Positions 56,913 through 64,000 of a stretch of 64,000 nucleotides of DNA are shown here, one piece after another. Source of the stretch: Hanleya hanleyi (lineage: Eukaryota > Mollusca > Polyplacophora > Lepidopleurida > Hanleyidae); assembly GCA_036873755.1 (NCBI GenBank), contig JAVTVY010019578.1, forward strand, positions 1-64,000, in the 5' to 3' direction. The notes beneath the pieces are model-generated. The model was not told where the DNA came from, did not search any database, and saw only the letters and a program-made list of their open reading frames with translations. The position numbers were made by a program, and so were the translations under genes. Numbering within the stretch: position 1 is the first letter of the stretch; each line of letters starts with the position of its first letter.

Positions 56913-58044
56913 GGCGTTGACGCCCCGGTGGTAGCTCCTATGTGACAGAGCTCTTGGATCGGAACTCTTGGAGCTCAAAGCTTGTGGAGCTCAAGGCTCG
57001 GAAGTGACGCCATCGCACGCATGTACGCGTACTTGTGGTGCATCCGAACCCTGGTGTACCCTATACCCTAATGGCTATAGGGTACAGGGTGCACCATAGG
57101 TACGCACACATGCGTGCGGTGACGTCACTTCCGAGCTCTGAGCTTCACAAGCTTTGAGCTCCAACAGCTCTGATCCAAGATCTCTGGACATGGGTGCTAC
57201 CACCACCACCGGGCGTTGATGGTGTCTGTACATATAGGGATTAACTCGTGTCCCTCATAATTCTGAGATCAGAAAAATGAACTTCTGAATACACGGACAA
57301 TAGCATAAGTGAATTGTCAACACCCCCATAGCGGTTCCCTTAGCGTGGATGTGCTGTGATGGAGGGGATAATAAAAGGATTGACCTGTAGTCTTTGATGT
57401 TGTTGCTGTTGTTGTTGTTGGTCTACTTTTGGACTAACCAATCAGAATAGTACTTATCGCGGACTACACCCGTGGAGCTACGTATAGGCGCGCAGGGCTT
57501 CAGGTCTAATTCACAAGGGCGTTGAATCATTGAGCTTGCCGTTGGTGGGTGTTGCTACCAGATGACATCTCACACGACGCATTCGGACCATGGATGGTCC
57601 ATTTCTACCCCAAACACCTTCCTTCACACCCCCAAAATTCCCACTTTGGCTACTATTCCTACTGAGGACGTCAGCAATGACGACACAGATGACAGGGACA
57701 CCCCTCAAGTCATGGTCTACACCACGACATGTACAGCTTCACACGAGGCATTCGGACCGAGAATGGTCTCTCATCACTCAACAGACCCCCACGCATCTCC
57801 CAATTGACCACTTTACTTACTATACCCCAACTGCGCATGCGTAGATTGGCGCGATTTCCAATGAAAACAAGCCAGTCTGACCCACGAGAGCTTCACACTA
57901 ATACCCCACACGGCCCATTTGACCAGAGATGGTCCCTCAATCACTCAACAAACCTCCACGAATCCCCAAATTGCCTGCTTTCTATACTACGGCCAGACTG
58001 CGCATGCGCAAAATGATGAAAACGGACGATATATTAGTCCAGTC

Positions 58045-58185
58045 GGATCCCTCTCACTCACTCACTCACTCACTCACTCACTCACTCACCTTCCTTAGTG
58101 CGTCCATGCGTTAATACGAGCGTTGCGGACGCCTCGAGGGCGTTGTGCACGCCTCACTCACTCAATCACTCACTCACTCACACAC
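58045..58185. repeat. (TCAC)n microsatellites
   Basis: A TCAC run at 58051-58089 and a second, interrupted run at 58153-58183, in the right arm of the giant inverted repeat. The left arm lacks them, so they expanded on one side only. Confidence 0.95.
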
Positions 58186-59199
58186 AAGCGCGCATACACT
58201 TACACTCAAAGGTAACTCTACCAGATAGCTGGATGGAAAAAAAGGCCGTCATCTACTCCAAACGCACTCCATTGCATCTCCGAAACCCCACTTTCGCTAC
58301 TACTCGTACTGATGACGTCACCGATGACGTCACAGATGACATGGAAAAAGTCGTGGTCTACACCCCGAGAGCTACAACATGACAGCCCACACGACACATT
58401 CGGACCAAGGATGGTCCATCTCTACATATTAGGGCAGGAAAATGTGTGATTCAATGGACATTGGCCGCCATTTTGAATTTTGGCGGCCATATTGGATTTT
58501 CGGACCAATTACACATCATTCCAAAATTAACTAATTATTCATACCCTACGTAGGACTAGACAAAACCTAGTTTGTGGTTAGAAAATTGAATTTCGAGCAG
58601 GAAATTGTGAGCTTCCATGGGTATTGGCCGCCATATTGGATTTGAGGCCAAATCCAGGGTGGCACCTCAGCTATATCGAAAGGGCATAAGTCAAGGATGA
58701 CGGAACCACTGAGAAAACTTTGACAGGAAAAAATGTTTTTTCTTGACTGGGACATGTCTAATAGTACTTTCTTTCTCAGACTGTTATTAAAGGGGTTTTA
58801 ACAACAACCTGTTTGCATGTGAAAGGTAACGAAATCCCTTTAGAGCAAACGAAATGATTTCTCACTGAAGTGGTTACTTCATAGTTTCCACATGATCAGC
58901 TGCAATAAAAACACGGCTGAGATACCAAGGCTATGTCGTAATATCCTCGGTACTATATTCTGAATGTGAGGTTCCGAGGGAGGCTTTCCTGTGGAGTCAT
59001 ATGTTTGCTTTTTAATCGTCAGACTTCGTTATCTTTTGCCACCTCTTACACATTACACCAATATTTACACCTTACTCCAATATTTCGTACAGATCATCTT
59101 AATATGATCCAAACTCGACAGTATTGATGCAATCATACAGTCAGAAAATAAAATAACGCGAATATAATCTTAAATCGGAATAAACAACTGTAAACTTAC

Positions 59200-59257
59200 C
59201 TTGAGATGATCTGTATTCCTCAGTCTTCCAAGTGAAGTCACAGTAGAGTCTCCAACT
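59200..59257 (-). other. Untranslated first exon of EF-hand gene 2
   Basis: The minus-strand exon begins near the A of TTCAGTTGG (59257) and ends CATCTCAAG with donor GTAAGT from 59199. Joined to the acceptor at 53330, it places a TGA in frame 27 nt before the ATG, so it is purely 5' UTR. The intron is about 5.9 kb and hosts the MITE and the giant inverted repeat. The matching exon of gene 1 is 32551-32622. Confidence 0.6.
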
Positions 59258-59362
59258 GAATGCGTGAAAACATTCAAAGTTGTCAATATATCTCTACCTC
59301 GTCAAGCAAGACTAATTGATAGCAACACCTGATTATATGCATGAATTCATCCAGGTCAAGGG
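59257..59362 (-). promoter_or_regulatory. Core promoter of EF-hand gene 2
   Basis: Minus-strand GATATATT at 59292-59285 lies 35 nt upstream of an initiator-like TTCAGTT (A at 59257). A GGATGAATTCATGCATA block lies at 59352-59336, 60 nt upstream of the TATA box. The same order and spacing occur in the unit at 60313-60382. Confidence 0.6.
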
Positions 59363-60229
59363 TTCGATTTTTTGCCTTCTTTATGTCCAGAATCGTAATA
59401 GATTAACTTGCCACTATATATTATTGTTTCTGTATTTTTATTTTGACATTTGATGGTCTAATAAATGCATCATAGAGATAGATAATTTCCATAAATTCCA
59501 TATCGATTTGAGTGAGCTGTGCAGTTAATTGCGCCTACATGCGAGCTATCCTGTAGAATAAAGGCTTCTCGTGTGAGATATGCAGGTCGTACATACGTCA
59601 TACATTCAAGTTGAGGAGTTAATTTATTTACAAGCGAATCCCAAACACAGGGTAAATAGCCTTTAATGGGAGCTACATTCAGAGTGGAAATATTCTATTG
59701 ATATCAGCAACAGTTACCCCAAAGTATTTCATGGTAACAGCTTCCATCGTTATCTTCAACACTTGATTAAAATCTGTTCTGAAAACTCAAAAATGCTCAG
59801 CGCTTGACAGTTTTCAGAAAACAAATGTTCTGCGCAAGTAAGAACATTTATCTTGTAATTTCTTCGATTACAGAAATGCTGTACATCCAGAGAACATCAA
59901 TTATACTTTGAATACGGGAAATACATATTGACGTCATCGAGCAGCAACGTTGAGGGTAACTAATATCTTTATATAGGTCTTGTGGAAACGTAAACAAATA
60001 TTTGTCATTTATAGAAACGCTTTACTTCGTTTGGAAAAATTCTCAAAAAATTCTAGTCTATATTGATTTGATTTCAAGATTTTTAGAAGCCATTTTTGCT
60101 CTAAACTTTTTTTACAGCACTAGCAAGCAATATATTTCGAACTCGGCTCCATTAATGCAATTCTGCAACAAGATAATCAAATAACACGAGAATGAGTTTT
60201 AAGCGAAATCAACGAAACTATATTCTTAC

Positions 60230-60278
60230 CTTGAGATGTTCTCTTGTTCTCACGGTCCATGCAAAATCGCCTTGGGTT
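60230..60278 (-). other. Third, orphan first exon of the EF-hand family
   Basis: The exon ends GAGAACATCTCAAG with donor GTAAGAA (from 60229), like those of genes 1 and 2, and starts near TTCAACCC. No EF-hand coding exon follows before gene 2's own first exon. It could be an alternative promoter/exon of gene 2, about 1 kb further upstream, or the remnant of a third gene. If spliced to gene 2's acceptor, a TGA again lies in frame upstream of the ATG. Confidence 0.5.
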
Positions 60279-60382
60279 GAATGCATGAAAACAATCAGAC
60301 CAGTAAATGTATCTGTAACTCCTTGGGCAAGATTAATTTACAAACATGCCGTATTGTATGCATGACTTCATCCGTGGCAAGA
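60278..60382 (-). promoter_or_regulatory. Third promoter of the EF-hand cassette
   Basis: Minus-strand GATACATTT (60313-60305) sits 35 nt upstream of the start-like A at 60278. GGATGAAGTCATGCATACAA (60373-60354) is 60 nt further upstream. GTTTTCATGCATTCA just before the start is shared with gene 2 (GTTTTCACGCATTCA). Confidence 0.5.
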
Positions 60383-60384
60383 GT

Positions 60385-61130
60385 TTGCCTTGTGTATGAA
60401 ATTTAATGCTTCGGGTCACATAGGTGACACAATTTACCACACAGTTTTTCCTATATTGTTTGTTCGTTGAACCAAGCGTATCATTTATCTATGTCAGCGT
60501 ACAGCCCGTCCTCGGACAGCTTAAGCGTAAATACAGACATCACGGAATGTAGACATATGCGGGGGTTGTCAAGATGTGGATTTTTTTATCCATTTATGAT
60601 CCACTTTCCTTTTTCGAATATTATAAAAAAAAATCCTCAACCAGAATCTCTCCCAGCAGCCCCCTCCTCTCGTCTGAACTAATCACAGACCCTTTTCAAG
60701 CCCACAGATTGACCGACACATTTTATGATATTGATCATTGCATGTTCCCAGCTGAATTTTCCTTTTGGTCTTGCTTCGATCGCCCCAATCCCATAGCTAT
60801 CCTGTCTAAGTTTCACGGCCTTCCAAAAAAAGGGGGAAAAATTGTTTGACTCCAATTTGGCGTTTGGCGTTAATTGCTTTTTTTCGGTCACGCCATTGAG
60901 GTTTCCGGACAAAGCACCATGATCTCCTTACCAAAGCTGTGATTGTTTGCCAGATAAGCTCCCCAAATGAGTCCCCAATGGACATGTCCTGTTTAGTACT
61001 TTCTTTTGGTTCCATATCACTTGAGCCAAAGCAAGTATCCTGAGAAATGGTCACGGCATTTCACACAAAACAAAACGGCGCGCAATTCGGTGCCAGGTGC
61101 TCTGTTCGAAATTTTTCATACTGTTAGGTT
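60385..61130. other. No feature recognised
   Basis: Short overlapping frames only, with no motifs. Confidence 0.4.
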
Positions 61131-61131
61131 A

Positions 61132-61836
61132 CCCCACAGGCTCTCAAAACAAGAGTTGGTGGGTGGACGGTATTATGGTGTAGTGTCGAAATATGGGGTC
61201 TCTATATATAATCCCATGCTTTGCTATAAAATATACCAGCAGTGAAACGCACTTTTGAAACGAGAAATAAACGGTTTAAAACGAAACAAAATACATCAGC
61301 ATATTCCACAATTGTCACTCTATATATTCCCGTCGTCAAATTGATAAATTTGTGCAAATGTATATATTTGCCTTGCGATTCAAGATCCAATCTAACTGTC
61401 CACCCATCCCGACACAGTCAGACGATGGTCCGCTTCTTTCTCAATTCTGACTGGTCAGCTGACCAGTGTGTGACCTCTCTTGCCGGAGGCGTGTTGCGAC
61501 TGGCCAATCAGAATTGAGAAAGAAGCGGGCCATCATCTCGCTGTGCCGGGTTGAATGGACAGTTAGGTTGGATTTTGAATCGCCCAGCAAAGGTATAAAA
61601 TGGCACAATTTACTAATTTGACGACGAGAATATATAGAGTGACAATTGTAGAATATGATGATGTATTTTGTTTGGTGGTAAACCGTTTATTTCTCGTTTC
61701 ACCCAAAGTACGTTTCACACCTAGGTGTATTTTTATATAAAACCAGCGGTTATATATAGAGACCCCATATTTCGACCCTTCACCGCAATACCACCGTCCA
61801 CATCCCCCCAAAGCTCTTGTTTTGCGGGCCTGTGCT
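61132..61836. mobile_element. Foldback element, ~700 bp, ~340 bp inverted arms
   Basis: The left arm (CACAGGCTCTCAAAACAAGA, ATATGGGGTCTCTATATATA, AAACGAGAAATAAACGG, ACAATTGTCACTCTATATAT, GCTTCTTTCTCAATTCTGA) is matched in inverse order to the right arm ending GTTTTGCGGGCCTGTG. The centre is near 61478. TTACCC flanks both ends (about 61129 and 61836), a possible target-site duplication. There is no transposase frame. Two frames of 82-91 codons are symmetrical readings of the two arms. Confidence 0.85.
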
Positions 61837-61954
61837 TACCCATAGTGACCTCAATACCATCCTGACGAAGTTTCAGGACATTACGGATCAAAATTTCGGC
61901 CGTACGCTCCAGAAAAAATAACAGTTACCGTTACTTAAATGATGGTGAGGTAGA

Positions 61955-62140
61955 ATACTATAAGTGAGTGAATATGATTTAACGTCGCTGTCAACACTAT
62001 TTCAGTCATGTCACCACGTTTGGTCCATATTCCTTTTTCTACACCCGGAAACCACACAGGCAGAGTCATATTCCTTTCAACACCCGTATCCGACGGGTGG
62101 AGTCCTATTCCTTTTCGCACCCGGAAACCCCACGGGTGGC
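61955..62140. repeat. SINE-like stub and three-copy ~38 bp repeat
   Basis: GTGAGTGAATATGATTTAAC followed by GTCGCTGTCAACACTATTTC (61961-62010) recalls the ends of SINE-type repeats widespread in molluscs, an impression only. It is followed by three copies of a unit like CATATTCCTTTT..ACACCCGGAAACC (62026-62138). Confidence 0.6.
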
Positions 62141-62514
62141 GCCAGTTAATAACGCCTTATGAGAAGCTCTCTGGGGATGAAGCGGAGCTTGTCAGTATAA
62201 TACTTATTTATGTATATTTGATTTGATCTGCGAGGATTTAATGGACGCATTATAGAAAGATATAAATTGACAGAATTTCTTGATAATATTTCGTTTTTAT
62301 TCTTACTCTGCCAAACGAACTACGGTTTAAGAAAAAAGCTTCCAAATCTTTTTTATTGTAGTTTTATGTTTTCTTTTTATTTCTTTATTAAGAACATTAT
62401 CGTATATAACGTTACAGTATTTGATAACAAGCTACCAGATCGATAGTATGCCCAATAGTAAAAACACAGTTTTTCAATAAGCGGGTACCCAGCTGCGACA
62501 GAAAACGGTAACAA

Positions 62515-62715
62515 GAATTCGGGCATTCAATGCTCAGCCATCGTCCATTGAAGAATTTCAGAGTCCATAATCCAAAGACCTATTCCATATTCAACATAGC
62601 ACCAAATACAAAAAATAGTATACATTAACATAGATTAGTTTCTGTCAAGAGAGAAGCGGTCAACGGTTTTCACTGATGCCGGCAAGCATAATGATTTTTC
62701 AAAAATATCAAACTG
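62515..62715 (+). repeat. Dispersed repeat family X, partial copy
   Basis: CAGCCATCGTCCATTGAAGA, GTCCATAATCCAAAGACCTA, AGAGAGAAGCGGTCAACGGT and AAAATATCAAAC follow the family order. It ends abruptly at about 62712. Confidence 0.85.
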
Positions 62716-64000
62716 CCAGCCGAGGACTGCCACTCGTTACACAACTAAGGGTTACTTCCCTTCTGCATGTATACCCCATTGCAGATAAGTGTGAAAATAA
62801 GTATAGAAATACAGTGACGTATTATTTTTATCATGGCATGGTGTGACGATCAGAAAGCAGAATAGGCCGATGCTGAAATTGAAATATGTTACGGGGGTGG
62901 GAGAAGTGGGGGAGTAACTCACGACAATTTGGAATTTCGGAAAAATCAGTGCGTGACTGGTGACACGCTTAAGGATAGCTATCCAGTTAGAGGGTCAAAA
63001 TTGGTCATTTTTGTTTTATTTCTTCATTCAAATATTCACTATTTTGTATAACATTTGGTGAAAAAATGAAATCAAAATTCTAACTAAAAGTGCTTCCATA
63101 TTAGGATTAAAAATTTAGTTTCTGAGGCACTGAAAAAATTAAACACATTGGTGGTCCGATATCCAGCTGGGGAGAGATTAACCTTTCACGCGACTGTCTA
63201 TTGTAAGTCGTTTATAGCTGCTTGAGTGTGTATTGTATTGTTATTTGACACTCAGACACCCGCCGTGATCAGCACAGGTGTGAACATTTCTCTGCTGAAC
63301 AAGTTTTAGCAAGTTTTAAAATATTAATTGGATTTTATACCACCTTGATGCGTAAACTTAGTGTAATAGTTATCAAAAATAAACAGGATTTCGAGTAGGT
63401 CCGATAAGATAGATACAAAATGTATTTGACAATAAAATTCAAGCAAAAAATTTGGATTAATATTTCAGATGTATAGCCGAACACATTTTGCCCGATTTCT
63501 AGCCTTTCATTTTTCTTACAAAATTTAAAGGTTTATTTCTCGAAAAGTATCCGTGCTAGGCTTTTGAAATTTGGCATGTTTGTTACTTATAAGGTGATTT
63601 AGTAAACATCTCACTTTTTGTAAGTTCGGCTTAGTTATTTAATTATTCAACTTCTAAGATAAATGTTCGTAAAGACAAAACCAGGCAAAAAAAAAACAAA
63701 AACAATAGATAAAGTTTAATAGTTTGAGTTGTCGTCTATCAAGGTGTACCATCAAAGTTGAAACAAGATCAACAGTTTTCCTGAAATTACAATTTAAAAA
63801 TGGACGCTGTTGTTTTCATTTGATTTTTTTGGTTTTGAAATTGGAAATTGTCTAAACAATAGCAGTGTCGGTTATACAAATTATATAGTTGGAATCCCTA
63901 CGATGTATGCTTTCATAAAATATATAGTTTATTATGGTTATCTTGTATATTTATTGGTACAGAAGACAAATTGTCACGGGGGTGCAAAAACTGCCTCTAA
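62716..64000. other. No feature recognised
   Basis: Strongly AT-rich. No open frame of note, and no repeat shared with the rest of the window. Confidence 0.5.

Larger units (their letters stand above)
55099..58758. mobile_element. Giant inverted repeat / foldback element, 3.66 kb, TA-flanked
   Basis: The left end GACAGGTCCCAGCCAAGAAA and right end TTTCTTGAC..GGGACATGTC are inverted copies, flanked by TA at 55097-55098 and 58759-58760. Arms of about 1.5 kb align inward through AATGGCGGCCAAT, GAGATGGACCATCCTTGG, GGTCAATCCTTTTATTATCC and CTGATCTCAGAAT, down to a centre near 57070 (GGTGTACCCTATACCC and its complement). Inside the arms a ~150-180 bp subrepeat recurs, marked by GGTCCGAATGCGTCGTG (about 55472, 55625, 55919, 56094, 56273, 56448; inverted at 57577, 57746, 57909, 58400). 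TGACGTCAT and TGCGCATGCGCA sites are frequent. No transposase frame is present. It lies wholly inside the 5' intron of EF-hand gene 2. Confidence 0.85.

Overview
The window is AT-rich, gene-poor animal DNA. It has spliced genes with untranslated first exons, relics of non-LTR retrotransposons, a tRNA-derived SINE, TTAA- and TA-flanked inverted-repeat elements, and long tandem arrays. Nothing looks bacterial or viral, and there are no operons. The ~155-175 bp core-repeat arrays, one of them beside an ACGG-type microsatellite, resemble repeats described in bivalve molluscs. I therefore lean towards a marine lophotrochozoan, but the species is not determinable from this sequence alone.

Two host genes can be supported. 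They are paralogues encoding ~180-residue four-EF-hand proteins of the sarcoplasmic calcium-binding protein/calexcitin type: one on + (first exon ~32551-32622, CDS 34077-34621) and one on - (first exon ~59257-59200, CDS 53322-52780). Both have the same layout: a TATA box, a start site about 35 nt downstream, a short untranslated exon with an in-frame stop, one intron ending just before the ATG, and an uninterrupted coding exon. The + copy has an apparent one-base frameshift in a T run. A third promoter/first-exon unit without its own coding exon lies at 60313-60230.

Layout: 1-1.6 kb tandem array A and a 115 bp palindrome; 5.6-8.9 kb a 1.5 kb tandem duplication; 9.3-13.9 kb copy 1 of a block duplicated at 47.4-51.2 kb, both carrying dead reverse transcriptase on -; 13.9-15 kb a CRE/ETS/E-box-rich stretch; 15.6-16.1 kb a 41 bp dimeric satellite; 19.3-20.7 kb another dead reverse transcriptase; 24.3-26.1 kb retroelement fragments including a long RNase H ORF; 26.8-28.9 kb array C; 29.2-29.8 kb a TTAA-flanked MITE; 30.4-34.6 kb the first EF-hand gene and a repeat split by an insertion; 36.6-37.5 kb a SINE and a MITE; 39.1-41.4 kb array B with a hairpin and microsatellite; 42-45 kb dispersed repeats and a MITE; 52.8-60.3 kb the second EF-hand gene, whose intron holds a 3.66 kb giant inverted repeat; 61.1-61.8 kb a foldback element.

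The most interesting signals are the shared promoter/first-exon cassettes, the giant inverted repeat with its empty-site-dated insertion, the common core shared by arrays A, B and C, and the 23+18 bp satellite. No complete autonomous mobile element, CRISPR array or rRNA gene was seen.
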